Positions 8,516-17,151 of a DNA stretch of 64,000 bases are shown here, piece after piece (within the stretch, counting starts at the first letter, position 1; each line of letters opens with the position of its first letter). The notes beneath the pieces are model-generated. The model made no database searches and had not been told where the DNA came from. It saw only the letters and a program-made list of their open reading frames with translations. The position numbers and the translations under genes were made by a program. The stretch spans positions 62,001-126,000 of the forward strand of contig BMUX01000005.1 of assembly GCA_014650415.1 (NCBI GenBank), given 5' to 3'. This DNA comes from Streptomyces spiroverticillatus. GTDB taxonomy: Bacteria; Actinomycetota; Actinomycetes; Streptomycetales; Streptomycetaceae.

Positions 8516-9181
8516 TCAGAGAATCCCGTGGCGCTCCCACACCGTACGCAGGCCGTCGCCCGCCAGGAGTTCCGCGAGGACCGTGCTTTCGGCTGCCGCT
8601 CGGGACCGGGCGCGGTCGAGGACGTCCTCCTCGATGTCCTGCGGGATCACCGCCACGCCGTCGTCGTCGGCGAGGACGAGGTCGCCGGGGTGGACGGTGA
8701 CGCCGCGCAGTACGACCGGCTCGGCGGCGGCGACGATGCGCATGCGGGCCCGGTAGTCCAGTGGACGGTTGCCCCGGGCGAAGGCCGGGAAGCCGAGTCC
8801 GGCGATCTTCGGGGTGTCGCGCAGGCAGCCGTCGGTGACGACGCCCACGGCGCCGTGGCCGAGCGCCGCCGCGCTGAAGAGTTCGCCCCAGAAGGCGGAC
8901 CGGGTGCTGTCGGCGGTGGCGACCACCGCGACCGCGCCGGGGAGCAGCCCGTCGATGAAGGAGATGGAGTCGTCGTAGGGGTCCGCACTGTCGAGAGTGG
9001 TCGGCGCGAACTGCACCGTGGCGGCGCGGCCGAAGCAGCGGGAGCCGGGGACCAGGGGACGCAGGCCCGCTTCCAGGACCTGGCCGCGGCGTCCGGCCGC
9101 GTCCAGGGCGTCGGAGACGATCGGGGAGGTCAGGGCCTCGTCGCCGGGGAGGGGCACGAACGGCCCGCGCGGGGTGCTCAC
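8516..9181 (-). CDS. RraA-like aldolase / dimethylmenaquinone methyltransferase-family protein
   Basis: 221 residues, GTG start overlapping the stop of the enolase-superfamily gene in GTGA. The RraA fold is shown by GELFSAAALGHGAVGVVTDG at the substrate site, then DTPKIAGLGFPAFARG, and PGDLVLADDDGVAVIPQ. In this family the GVVTDGxxRD segment (Arg and Asp) holds a divalent metal and acts in aldol cleavage of oxo-acids such as HMG or oxaloacetate; others inhibit RNase E. Its place after a GntR regulator and an acid-sugar-dehydratase-like enzyme favours an aldolase in a sugar-acid or hydroxy-acid breakdown pathway. Confidence 0.85.
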   Translation of the reverse strand: MSTPRGPFVPLPGDEALTSPIVSDALDAAGRRGQVLEAGLRPLVPGSRCFGRAATVQFAPTTLDSADPYDDSISFIDGLLPGAVAVVATADSTRSAFWGELFSAAALGHGAVGVVTDGCLRDTPKIAGLGFPAFARGNRPLDYRARMRIVAAAEPVVLRGVTVHPGDLVLADDDGVAVIPQDIEEDVLDRARSRAAAESTVLAELLAGDGLRTVWERHGIL

Positions 9182-10383
9182 TTGGCGGCCTCCGGCTTCG
9201 CCGTGGCGCCGATGACGTGTCCGCCGCCGGGGCGGAAGGGGAACTCCGCCTCGATCTCCGGGGTCAGGCGGACGCCGAGGCCCGGGGAGACGGGGATGGT
9301 CAGACAACTGTCCTGAAGGTGGAGGGGCTCGACGAGCAGAGCCTCGCGCAGCGGATTGGGCAGGGTGCAGTATTCGAAGAGTTCGACGTGCGGGTGGGCG
9401 GCGCAGGTGTGGAGGTTGGTCATGAGCGTGACGCCGCTGCCCCACACGTGTGGCACGCACGCGATGCCGTGTTCGGCGGCCAGGTCGGCGACCCGGCCGA
9501 AGGCGACGGGCCCGCCGACGAAGGTGGCGTCGGGCTGGGCGAGGTCCACGCCCCCGGCCTCGATGAGCACGCGGAACTCCTCCACCGTACCGTCGGACTC
9601 GACGCCGGAGACGGGGACGTCGAGCGCGGCACGTACGGCCGCGTAACCGGCGACGTTCTCCGCCCGGCACGGCTCCTCGTACCACCGTGCGCCCAGTTCG
9701 CCGACGACCTTGCCGACGCGTATCGCGTCCTCGACCGACCACGGGTCCGAGGAGCAGCCCTGGACGGCGTCGACGACGAAGCGGGTGCCCGGGGGCAGCA
9801 GCGGGACGACGTGGCGGACCAGTTCGACGGTGGTGTCCGGGTCCTGCATGGCGCGGAACTTGACCGTGTGCAGGCCGGCTTCGACCTGGGCCAGCGCCCA
9901 GTCGGTGACCTGCTCGAAGGTGCTGCCGAGGCCGCCGCTGGCGTACGCCTCGATGGTCGGCCGGCGCAGTCCGCCGAGGAGTTCGTGGGCGGGTACGCCT
10001 TCGCGCTTGCCGACCGCGTCGATGCAGGCGGCCTCGACCGCCCCGAGGGTGCCGGAGGCGATCCCGCCGCGCGACCAGAAGGCGGTGCGGTCGCGCAGGT
10101 GGTCGCCGACGTGCAGCGGGTCGGCGAAGTCCTGGCCCTCGATGTACGGGCGCAGTGCCTCGACGATTCCGGGGACGGCGGTCGGGGCCATGATTCCGGC
10201 GCCGGCCTCGCCGATGCCGGTGGTGCCGTCGCTGAGGGTGACCTCGACGAGTGCGGCGTCCCAGGAGCGGATGACGCCGCCGACCCAGGCCAGCTCCTCG
10301 CCGGGTGCGTAGACGGCGGACAGGAGGACGGGGCGGATCGAGGCGACCGTCAACTGGCGTTCACTGAAAGGCTGTTGGGGCAT
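9178..10383 (-). CDS. Mandelate racemase / muconate lactonizing enzyme family (enolase superfamily)
   Basis: 401 residues with capping domain and barrel. Barrel residues are visible: Lys175 in HTVKFRAM, metal ligands Asp205 (FVVDAVQG), Glu236 (RWYEEPC) and Glu262 (SGVESDG), and His312 in CVPHVWGSG. This is the mandelate-racemase-like set (Lys, Asp, Glu, Glu, His), as in sugar-acid dehydratases and racemases. Translation starts 2 bases after the GntR stop and the end overlaps RraA, so the three genes form one operon. The likely job is dehydration or racemisation of an acid sugar or hydroxy acid; the substrate is not fixed by sequence. Confidence 0.88.
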   Translation of the reverse strand: MPQQPFSERQLTVASIRPVLLSAVYAPGEELAWVGGVIRSWDAALVEVTLSDGTTGIGEAGAGIMAPTAVPGIVEALRPYIEGQDFADPLHVGDHLRDRTAFWSRGGIASGTLGAVEAACIDAVGKREGVPAHELLGGLRRPTIEAYASGGLGSTFEQVTDWALAQVEAGLHTVKFRAMQDPDTTVELVRHVVPLLPPGTRFVVDAVQGCSSDPWSVEDAIRVGKVVGELGARWYEEPCRAENVAGYAAVRAALDVPVSGVESDGTVEEFRVLIEAGGVDLAQPDATFVGGPVAFGRVADLAAEHGIACVPHVWGSGVTLMTNLHTCAAHPHVELFEYCTLPNPLREALLVEPLHLQDSCLTIPVSPGLGVRLTPEIEAEFPFRPGGGHVIGATAKPEAAK

Positions 10384-10385
10384 GT

Positions 10386-11123
10386 TCACTCCGTACGTGG
10401 CGAAGGGGTGGTTTCGGGGGCGGCGTCGGCGTCGCCCGCGGGCAGCCGGTCGACGTCCAGGGAGCGCAGCCAGGTCTCGACCCCGCCGACGTGGGCGGCT
10501 GCGGCGACCGAGGCCAGGTGCGGGTCGCCGAGTTCGAGGGCGCTGAGGATCAAGTGGTGCTCGCTGCTCATGCGTTCGGCGGCCGAGCCGTCGACGGCTC
10601 CGCGCCAGCGGCGGGCGGCGGTGGTGTCGCCGGATACGGACTCCAGGAGTGCGGCCAGCACCTCGTTGCCGGAGGCGCGGGCGACGACGCGGTGGAACTC
10701 CAGGTCGGCGCCGATGCGTTCGTCGAGGTCCGCGTCGGACTCCATGACCGCGATCAGCTCCCGCAGCCCGGCCAGTCCTTCTGGGGTGATGCGGACCGCC
10801 GCCTGGGAGGCGGCGAGGGCGTCCAAGGTCCGCCGGATTTCCAGGAGTTGGAGGATGTTGCGGCTGCGCATCAGGTCGAGGGCGAAGGCGGTGCCGTCGA
10901 GCAGTCCGCCGGGCCGCAGGTCGGTGACGTACGTACCGGCTCCGACCCGGGACTCCAGGACGTTCATCGTGGTGAGCGCCCGGACGGCCTCGCGCACGGT
11001 GCTGCGGGACATCCCGAAGCGGGCGGCGAGTTCGCGTTCGGTGGGCAGCCGGTCGCCCGGCTGGACCTCGGTCTGCACGATCATGTGCTTGATCTGTTCG
11101 ATGGCGTCGGCTGCGGAAGGCAC
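10386..11123 (-). CDS. GntR family regulator, FadR (FCD) subfamily
   Basis: 245 residues. The N-terminal winged helix at about residues 5-72 contains PGDRLPTERELAARFGMSRS and TVREAVRALTTM; the C-terminal FCD domain at about 85-215 has the metal-site pattern DLEFHRVVARASGN with later EHHLIL and HVGGVETWL histidines. Such proteins bind small carboxylic acids and repress the catabolic operon they belong to. It is followed at once by the enolase-superfamily and RraA genes. Two palindromic sites upstream at 11547-11635 are candidate operators. Confidence 0.9.
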   Translation of the reverse strand: MPSAADAIEQIKHMIVQTEVQPGDRLPTERELAARFGMSRSTVREAVRALTTMNVLESRVGAGTYVTDLRPGGLLDGTAFALDLMRSRNILQLLEIRRTLDALAASQAAVRITPEGLAGLRELIAVMESDADLDERIGADLEFHRVVARASGNEVLAALLESVSGDTTAARRWRGAVDGSAAERMSSEHHLILSALELGDPHLASVAAAAHVGGVETWLRSLDVDRLPAGDADAAPETTPSPRTE

Positions 11124-11155
11124 GGTGGGTGGTTCCTCTTCGGTTCAGGGAGTGA

Positions 11156-11522
11156 TCAGCGGGCGGTTTCCTCCACAGTTTCCCCGGCCGGTGCGGGGCC
11201 ACGGCTGTCGCCGTCCGTTGCGCGCAGATCCACGTTGTGGGTTTCCGGCGCCTTCAGGACGGCGAGGAAGGAGATCGCGGCCAGGCCGCTGACCAGCAGC
11301 GCGATCGGCCGGACCGCTCCTCCGGTCGCGCCGACGATCGCGGTGGCGACGAACGGCGCCGGTCCGGCGATCAGCGCGGCGGTCGACTCGCGGGCGAGCG
11401 CGATGCCGCTGAAGCGGAAGCGAGTCTCGAAGAGTTCGGCGTACAGGGAGGCCTGCGCCGCGCACATGGGGGCGATGCCGCCGGCGCCAGGCCGAGGGTG
11501 GCGCCGTGCTGCGTGCGGACAT
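11156..11522 (-). pseudogene. Internally deleted MHS-type MFS transporter
   Basis: The last 100 or so residues (MCAAQASLYAELFETRFRFS, then GPAPFVATAIVGATGG and LAAISFLAVLKAPETHNVDL) match the C-terminal quarter of metabolite:H+ symporters, where the LYAELFPTRxRYSG motif precedes the last helices. In front of it is an ATG at 11522 with GGGGAGAG at the right distance, but that reading frame (MSARSTAPPSAW) is different from the transporter frame. A normal member has about 430 residues, so some 950 bases from the middle of the gene appear to have been lost, joining the start to the tail out of frame. This was probably the uptake gene of the GntR/enolase/RraA operon. Confidence 0.7.
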
Positions 11523-11546
11523 ACGGCTCTCCCCGTCGACCAGGCG

Positions 11547-11635
11547 ATTGGCCCGACCGATTCACGGTTCGGGCCCGACGCAGCTCAGTATTAGGAGGGT
11601 TGATCAAAGAAGTCCAGAGCTTTGGCCGGGCCAAT
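11547..11635 (-). promoter_or_regulatory. Pair of candidate FCD-GntR operators
   Basis: ATTGGCCCGACCGAT at 11547-11561 and TTTGGCCGGGCCAAT at 11621-11635 are related 15-base dyads, each followed on the plus strand by TCACGG. They fit the TGGTnnnACCA-like pattern bound by FadR-subfamily regulators and flank the presumed promoter of the transporter/GntR/enolase/RraA operon (minus strand: TGGACT, 17 bases, TAATAC). Assignment to the GntR is inference. Confidence 0.45.
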
Positions 11636-11670
11636 TCACGGCAGGGAGTTCTTGTGGTCCCTTGACCGCC

Positions 11671-13032
11671 TCAGCCGGCCGCCCGCTCCAGCGCCCCCCG
11701 CAGCTCCGCCGCGCTCTGGAAGCCGATCCTCGGGCGCTCGACCAGTGCCCGGTCGATCACCTCGGCGAGCGCCCCCGGCACCGACGGGTCGCGGCGGCGG
11801 ATCGGGACGGCCGTCTCCTGGAGCACCACCTGCCAGGGGTCCTTCGCGCGCGGGAACTCCCTCGGCAGTTGCCCGGTGAGCATGTTGTAGAGGCAGGCGG
11901 CGAGCGCCCACACGTCCACCTCGGGCGCCGCCCGGCGGAAGTTGACGACCTGCTGGCGCGGCATGAACATCGGCTTGCCCGCCGCCGCCCCCGTACGGGT
12001 CAGCCCGCTCAGCCCGGCCTGGTCGAAGGCCTTGCTGATGCCGAAGTCGGCGATCTTCGCGGTGCGGGAGCCGTTCGCGCCCTGGTGCAGCAGGATGTTG
12101 GAGGTGCTCAGGTCGCGGTGCACCACGCCCTGCTCATGGGCGTGCTCCAGGCCGCGCAGCGCGTCCAGCGCGATCGGCACCGCCTCCTGGACCGGCAGTC
12201 GTCCGCCCCGCTGCTCCAACAGCCGGTCCAGGCTGCCGCCGGTGCAGAACTCCGTGGTCAGGAAGAAGGTTCCGCCCGCGAACCCCGCGTCGTGCAGCGC
12301 CGTGACGTGCGGGTGCTTGAGCGCCCGGGTCAGGGCCACCTCGCGCAGGAAGCGGGCCCGCGCGGTGGCGTTCGCGGCCACCTTCGGGAGCATCACCTTC
12401 AGCGCCACGTCCTCCCCGGTGGCCTCGTGCCGGGCGAGGTAGACGGCGCCCATGCCGCCACGCCCCAACTCCCTTATCACCGTGTATCCCTGAATGGCGG
12501 TCAGATCGGGTCGACCCTCCTGCGCCAGCGCGAGCAGCAGGTCGAGCACGGCCCCCGGCTCGGCCTGGCACGGGGCGCACAGGATCTCTCCGGCGCGCCC
12601 GCCCGCCTCCTCGCCCATCTCCCGGGCGCACTTCGCGCACCGTACGAGAACCCGTGTGGCCCGGCCGGATACACCCACCCGCAGGACGGTGTCGCCGAGC
12701 CGGATCTCGTCGCCGTCGGCGAGGTCGTGCTCGGGGTAGGTCTCGGCGGTGGCCTCCTCGGGGGTGAGGCCCTTGCGGCGCTGGCCGATCTTCTCGCCGT
12801 TGACGTAGGTGCCGTTGAGGCTGCCGAAGTCGCGGATGCGGATGTCGGGCGGGTTGATGTCGAGCAGGCAGTGGTGGCGGGAGACGGTCTTGTGGTGCTC
12901 GTCGTCGGGGATCCGCGGTGAGCAGTCCACCGAGCGGCCGAGCACGCACGAGGTCCGCTCGTCGAAGACGTACGCGTCGGGGTCGAGTCGCCCCTCGACG
13001 AGCGTGAGGGTGACGGTGGGCGGCGAAGTCAT
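11671..13032 (-). CDS. FHA-domain serine/threonine protein kinase
   Basis: 453 residues; the ATG at 13032 has GGAGGAG upstream. An N-terminal FHA domain (about 10-120; GRSVDCSPRI, TVSRHHCLLD, SLNGTYVNG) would bind phosphothreonine. A short cysteine motif follows (CAKC at 132-135, CAPC at 152-155), likely a zinc ribbon. The kinase domain covers about 183-453: GRGGMGAVY loop, Lys212, HRD at 305-307, Asn312, DFG at 329-331. Oddly, the catalytic loop reads HRDLSTSN where Ser/Thr kinases have HRDLKPxN, and the APE region reads PMFMPRQQV. No membrane helix is seen, so it is cytoplasmic. It may still be active, as the Asp and Asn are present. Confidence 0.88.
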   Translation of the reverse strand: MTSPPTVTLTLVEGRLDPDAYVFDERTSCVLGRSVDCSPRIPDDEHHKTVSRHHCLLDINPPDIRIRDFGSLNGTYVNGEKIGQRRKGLTPEEATAETYPEHDLADGDEIRLGDTVLRVGVSGRATRVLVRCAKCAREMGEEAGGRAGEILCAPCQAEPGAVLDLLLALAQEGRPDLTAIQGYTVIRELGRGGMGAVYLARHEATGEDVALKVMLPKVAANATARARFLREVALTRALKHPHVTALHDAGFAGGTFFLTTEFCTGGSLDRLLEQRGGRLPVQEAVPIALDALRGLEHAHEQGVVHRDLSTSNILLHQGANGSRTAKIADFGISKAFDQAGLSGLTRTGAAAGKPMFMPRQQVVNFRRAAPEVDVWALAACLYNMLTGQLPREFPRAKDPWQVVLQETAVPIRRRDPSVPGALAEVIDRALVERPRIGFQSAAELRGALERAAG

Positions 13033-13243
13033 CGTGCTCCTCCTACGATTGCGGGGCGGCCTGCGGCAGCCGTCTCCCGGCCCGCGTCCGACCGTGAGCA
13101 GCGCATGAACTCCCGCTGCACGCAGGGCTTTTGGGTTTTGGGAACGGTAACGCATCGTTCTGGAGCGTCAGTTGGTCCGCGAGGGTGAAGCCCGGGGTGG
13201 CGAGGCGTGCGCGCCTCACCCGACCGTGATGGAATCAACCACC

Positions 13244-14050
13244 ATGAACGATCACTTTCCCGGCGCAGCCGATCTGCTGGACAGGATGGAACGCAACCTC
13301 GCGGAACACGCCTGCCACCTGCATCGCAGCATGGCCGGTGCGGACGTCACGGAGGCCGGTGACCTCCTGGTCGCGGACAGCGGCCTGGCCGACGACACCT
13401 TCAACATCGTCGCCGCCGCGCGCTTCTCCGCCGCCGACGCCGACCCCCGTATCGCCGACACCGTTCAGCTGTTGGCCCGTACCGGGCGCCCCTTCTCCTG
13501 GTGGGTGGGGCCCGCCTCGACACCGGCGGACCTGTCGGCGCACCTGGCGGCGGCCGGGCTGCCCGCGTCCGAGCACGAGGCGGCGATGTGGGTCGAACTG
13601 GACGGGACCCTCGCGCCACCCGCCGCCCCGGGGCTGGACCTCCAGCCGGTGACCACGCCCGAACAGCTCGCCGACTACGCCACGGTGCTCGCCGCGAACT
13701 GGAACCCGCCCGCCGGGACCGTCCGCCGCTTCTTCGCCGCGGCGGCCCCGCAGGCATTGGCCGCGCGGTGCCCGGCCCGCTACCTGGTCGGTTACGCGGA
13801 AGGCCGTCCCGTCTGCTCCGCCGAGGTGTTCCTGCACGCGGGAGTCGCCGGGATCTACAACATCTCCACCCTGGCCGCCCACCGCCGACGCGGCTACGGC
13901 GGCGCCATCACACTGGCCGCACTGCACACGGCCCGCGACCGGGACCACCGCATCGCGGTGCTCCAGGCTTCGGCCGAGGGCGAGCCCGTGTACCGGCGCC
14001 TGGGATTCCGCACCTGCGGCCGCTTCACCGAGCACGCCGTCAACGCCTGA
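13244..14050 (+). CDS. GNAT family N-acetyltransferase
   Basis: 268 residues from [16 protein letters not shown]; an alternative ATG at 13229 would add five residues, and neither has a strong ribosome site. The C-terminal GNAT motif A is clear: [20 protein letters not shown] at about residues 205-224, followed by [20 protein letters not shown], the usual last strand and helix. The N-terminal half is a second, degenerate GNAT-like lobe. The substrate is unknown. It starts about 210 bases from the divergent FHA-kinase gene, and the two may share an upstream region. Confidence 0.85.
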   Translation: MNDHFPGAADLLDRMERNLAEHACHLHRSMAGADVTEAGDLLVADSGLADDTFNIVAAARFSAADADPRIADTVQLLARTGRPFSWWVGPASTPADLSAHLAAAGLPASEHEAAMWVELDGTLAPPAAPGLDLQPVTTPEQLADYATVLAANWNPPAGTVRRFFAAAAPQALAARCPARYLVGYAEGRPVCSAEVFLHAGVAGIYNISTLAAHRRRGYGGAITLAALHTARDRDHRIAVLQASAEGEPVYRRLGFRTCGRFTEHAVNA

Positions 14051-14141
14051 AGGGGTCGTACGGGACGAACCCGCCGCCCGGGCCGGGCGGGGCGCCGCAT
14101 ACCGTGGCACGAGGATCTCGACCCGACCCCGGAGAGGGCGC

Positions 14142-14741
14142 ATGCACGACGAACGACTCGCCGAGTTCTCCCGCGAGCGGCTGGACGGCCGCCCCCTGCC
14201 CGAGGACCTGCGCACGCTGCTGGTGGCCCAGTGGGAGGGCCGCACCGACTTCCTGCACCTCCTCGACCTCGACTTCTTCGAGACCGGAGAGGTCCACCCC
14301 CTCCTGGACACCAGCTACCTGCGCCCCGAGGAACTCGCGGACCCGGAACTGCAGAGCGTCAACGCCGCCGCCGCGGAGATGGCCCGACACGTCAAGCTCG
14401 TGGCGAAGGGCGGCAAGGGCTGGCTGGGCTACTGGCTGCACCCCGACGAGCCCGCGGACCCGGCGGCCTGGCGCCTGGTCGAGCTGGACACCGAGTTCAG
14501 CTTCTGGAGCCTGTCCGGCCGCACCCTGACCGAGGGGGTCGCCGCCGAGCGGGCGCACTACCGCGACGAGCCCGACGAACGCGCCGCCTTCGCTCAACTG
14601 GCCGACGAGGTCGCCGCGTTGGGCATGCCCCTGACCACCCGCGACTACGACTCCCTCGACGAAACCGAGTACACGGTCGACCCGGCGCAGCTCATGGACG
14701 CCCTGATCGACGCCGAACGCGCGAAGCGCGGGCTGGGCTGA
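14142..14741 (+). CDS. Hypothetical acidic protein (possibly SUKH-like)
   Basis: 199 residues, ATG preceded by GGAGAGG. Strongly acidic and without signal peptide or membrane helix. Segments such as DFLHLLDLDFFETGEVHPLL, GWLGYWLHPDEP and RLVELDTEFSFWSLSG recall SMI1/KNR4 (SUKH) immunity-type proteins, where a bulky GxxGYW-like loop is followed by a LVxLDTEG-like strand. I am not certain of this match. It heads a plus-strand run of small accessory genes (DUF6314, DUF6301, TY-Chap), a kind of gene often found near toxin/immunity loci in Streptomyces, though no toxin is visible here. Confidence 0.6.
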   Translation: MHDERLAEFSRERLDGRPLPEDLRTLLVAQWEGRTDFLHLLDLDFFETGEVHPLLDTSYLRPEELADPELQSVNAAAAEMARHVKLVAKGGKGWLGYWLHPDEPADPAAWRLVELDTEFSFWSLSGRTLTEGVAAERAHYRDEPDERAAFAQLADEVAALGMPLTTRDYDSLDETEYTVDPAQLMDALIDAERAKRGLG

Positions 14742-14778
14742 GGGGAGGCCGGGAGCGGATTCGCGGGACAATACACAC

Positions 14779-15264
14779 ATGCCCCACGGACGAACCCCGG
14801 ACTCCCCCGCGCACCACCGCCCCCACCCCGTCGCCGACGCAGCCGCGTACCTCGCCGGTGGGTGGAGTGTCGAGCGGGGCGTCCGCGACCTGGCTCTCGG
14901 GGTGGAGGGCAGGTTCGTGGGGACCGCCGACTTCCGGGAGGGCGAGGGGTCCGGCGGAGTGCTGTCGCACGAGGAGGAGGGCCGCCTCGACTGGGACGGC
15001 AGGACCTTCCCTTCGAGCCGTACGCTGCGGCTGTGCCCGCGTGGCGACGGGACGGCGGAGGTGGAGTTCGCCGACGGCCGCCCCTTCCACGACCTCGACC
15101 TCCGCGAGGGCTCCTGGCACGCCGTCCACCCCTGCGCCGCCGACCGCTACGAGGGCACCTTCACCGTCCGCTCGGCGGACGAATGGCACCTGGAGTGGCG
15201 GGTCACCGGCCCGGCCAAGGACCAGTCGCTGCGCTCGGTCTACCGGCGTCGCGCCGACGGCTGA
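14779..15264 (+). CDS. DUF6314 family protein
   Basis: 161 residues. The order VADAAAYLAGGWSVERGVRD, FVGTADFREGEGSG, EEGRLDWDGRTFPSSR, ADGRPFHDLDLREGSW, and a closing HLEWRVTGPAKDQSLRSVYR is typical of DUF6314, a lipocalin-like beta-barrel family of unknown function common in actinobacteria. The HP(C)xxDxYxG segment (HPCAADRYEGTFTV) is the family's most constant part. The start ATG lacks a ribosome site; CAATAC lies 5 bases upstream, so a leaderless transcript is possible. Confidence 0.75.
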   Translation: MPHGRTPDSPAHHRPHPVADAAAYLAGGWSVERGVRDLALGVEGRFVGTADFREGEGSGGVLSHEEEGRLDWDGRTFPSSRTLRLCPRGDGTAEVEFADGRPFHDLDLREGSWHAVHPCAADRYEGTFTVRSADEWHLEWRVTGPAKDQSLRSVYRRRADG

Positions 15265-15388
15265 CACCCGCTCCGGGCCGAGTGTCAGACCCGTGTGTCA
15301 GGATCGGTGGAGATCGGAAGGGTGCGGACGAGGGGGAGGGGAGGCGGGGGACGGGTCCTCGGTGAGGGTGCCGTCGCTCCGGCTGCGT

Positions 15389-15910
15389 ATGACGCAATGG
15401 AATGCCTTGAGTGGCGCCAAGGTGGTCGAACTGGCTCTGCGGCTGCGGTCGTTGGAGTGCACCTGGGAGATAGGTGCGACGCCCAGCGCCCGGCGGTCTT
15501 CGGCGTGTCCCCGGCGGGTGCCGGTGATCCGGCCGCAGTGGGAGCTGCTCGACACCGGGCTGGAGAGAGACGCGCGTGCGGCGGCGCTCTGGGCGCGGGA
15601 GCAGGAGGAGGAGTTGGTGGAGCGCGTGCAGTTGCGCTTGACCGACTACGACTTCTCGGACGAGTGGGACCGCACCCACGACACGTTCGTCCGGATGGCG
15701 ACCGCCCTGTGCGCCGCCCTGGGCGATCCGACCGCGCGCAGGCCCGGCTCCCCCGCCGAGATCCACTGGGACGACACCGACACCAAGCTGCTCCTGGAGC
15801 ACACGGGTAGCTCCGTGTACCTGGAGCGGGTGACCCACCACCGGCTGGACCTCGACGAGGAGGTCCGGCGGATGGACGAGATCGAAGAGGAAGAGGAGGG
15901 GCTGCTGTGA
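15389..15910 (+). CDS. DUF6301 family protein, possibly with a compensated frameshift
   Basis: 173 residues from MTQWNALSGAKVVELALRLR, which fits the N-terminus of DUF6301 proteins, and PQWELLDTGLERD with a later VQLRLTDYDFSDEWDRTHD segment and EIHWDDTDTKLLLEHTG match the rest. Between residues about 29 and 44 the frame reads unlike the family (ATPSARRSSACP), while the next frame reads DAQRPAVFG, closer to the expected DAxRLAxxFG. Two opposite frameshifts may therefore have scrambled about 14 residues. No ribosome site is seen at this start. The stop overlaps the GTG of the TY-Chap gene (GTGA), so the pair is coupled. Confidence 0.65.
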   Translation: MTQWNALSGAKVVELALRLRSLECTWEIGATPSARRSSACPRRVPVIRPQWELLDTGLERDARAAALWAREQEEELVERVQLRLTDYDFSDEWDRTHDTFVRMATALCAALGDPTARRPGSPAEIHWDDTDTKLLLEHTGSSVYLERVTHHRLDLDEEVRRMDEIEEEEEGLL

Positions 15911-16347
15911 CGGGGTGGGAGGGTTTCGGCGAGGGGCTCGCCCAGCAACTGAGCACGCTGGCCGCCGAATCGGTGCTCATCATCAGGGACAGCGGCCCGA
16001 CGAACCGGTACGTGCAGTTCCTCCAGACCGACAGCAGGCTGCTCGCGGAACTCGTCTCCGACCACTGGCTCGAACCCGCCGTGCGGGCCGGGGAGTCCGG
16101 GGCGCGCCTGATCGCGGAAGCGGGCTGGCGGCAGCCCGAAAGCACCGTCCCCGACGGCAACTGGGAGACCTCGCTGGACTGGCCTTCGCCCGCCCGTGAC
16201 TACCGCCGGCTGGCCGCCATGTCCGTGGCCGGACTGCGCGACGGCCTGCGGATCAGCGGGCCCGAGGCCCTGGTCTACGACGCCTGGTCGCCGCCTGGGA
16301 ACCGGCCCCTGCGGCTGCCCCTGCTGGGCATCGAGCCCAAGGCCTGA
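15907..16347 (+). CDS. TY-Chap domain protein
   Basis: 146 residues, GTG start coupled to the DUF6301 gene by GTGA. The fold is suggested by GFGEGLAQQLSTLAAESVLI at the N-terminus, YVQFLQTDSRLLAELVSDHW, and WRQPESTVPDGNWETSLDWP; together these match the actinobacterial TY-Chap (type III secretion chaperone-like) domain, which is small, acidic and cytoplasmic. Proteins of this kind often pair with DUF6301 or secreted toxins and may be chaperones or immunity factors. The role here is inferred from family and pairing only. Confidence 0.65.
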   Translation: MTGWEGFGEGLAQQLSTLAAESVLIIRDSGPTNRYVQFLQTDSRLLAELVSDHWLEPAVRAGESGARLIAEAGWRQPESTVPDGNWETSLDWPSPARDYRRLAAMSVAGLRDGLRISGPEALVYDAWSPPGNRPLRLPLLGIEPKA

Positions 16348-16479
16348 CGGGTGCCGTCGGGCCGCTGCCGCACGGTACGGCTGTAACAGAACGAAGACGT
16401 GGCGGAAGACCCCCTGTAACTCGGTGCGAGATACAAATACTTTCGACCACTTGCACCGCGCTCCTTCTGGGGGAACACC

Positions 16480-17124
16480 GTGAAGTCCGCCCGCATCACC
16501 GCTCTCACCGCAATCAGCATCGCCGCCGCCCTCTCCCTCACCGCCTGCAACGGGGACGACTCCGGCGACAACGCGTCCCCCCAGGGTTCCTCGTCCTCCT
16601 CGTCCTCCTCCCCCTCCTCCGACGGTGCCTCGAAGCCGGGTTCCGGTTCGGACGACGGCAAGGGAAGCGCGGGCTCCGGCTCCGGCTCCACGAAGGCCGC
16701 CCCGAAGCCCGACGGCAAGGTCACCTTCTGCAAGACCGCGGACCTGGCCATCGACGCCCGGTACTCCGCACCGGACAAGCAGGAGGGCCGCATCGACATC
16801 ACGATGATCAACCGGGGCTCCACCACCTGCTCGGCCACGGGCTTCGCCGGAGTCGACATCAAGGACACCGACAACACCTCGAACCCCATCGAGCGCGGCC
16901 GCGCCGAGCCCCGCATCACCACCCTGAAGCCCGGCAAGGCCGCCGTCTTCAACCTCGCCTACACCATCGACCCCACCGGCAAGAGCCTCGCGCACCCGGT
17001 CGAGCTCCAGGTGACGCCGCCGAACGAGACCCACACCGTGTACCTGAAGTGGCCGAAGGGCGCGGGCGCGATCAAGGGCGCGTACACGGACGTCCAGGTC
17101 TACCCCACGCACACCGTCGAGTAG
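16480..17124 (+). CDS. DUF4232-containing lipoprotein
   Basis: 214 residues, GTG start. The signal peptide ends in the lipobox LTAC (Cys at residue 23), so it is predicted to be anchored to the outer face of the membrane. A long Ser/Gly/Asp linker (about 24-75) leads to a DUF4232 domain with the usual conserved cysteines (KVTFCKTADL and STTCSATGFAGVD) and a closing strand VYLKWPKGAG. DUF4232 proteins are abundant Streptomyces exoproteins of unknown role. The gene is monocistronic and convergent with the large ATPase. Confidence 0.85.
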   Translation: MKSARITALTAISIAAALSLTACNGDDSGDNASPQGSSSSSSSSPSSDGASKPGSGSDDGKGSAGSGSGSTKAAPKPDGKVTFCKTADLAIDARYSAPDKQEGRIDITMINRGSTTCSATGFAGVDIKDTDNTSNPIERGRAEPRITTLKPGKAAVFNLAYTIDPTGKSLAHPVELQVTPPNETHTVYLKWPKGAGAIKGAYTDVQVYPTHTVE

Positions 17125-17151
17125 ACGGGACGGCTCACCAGGCAGAACGGA

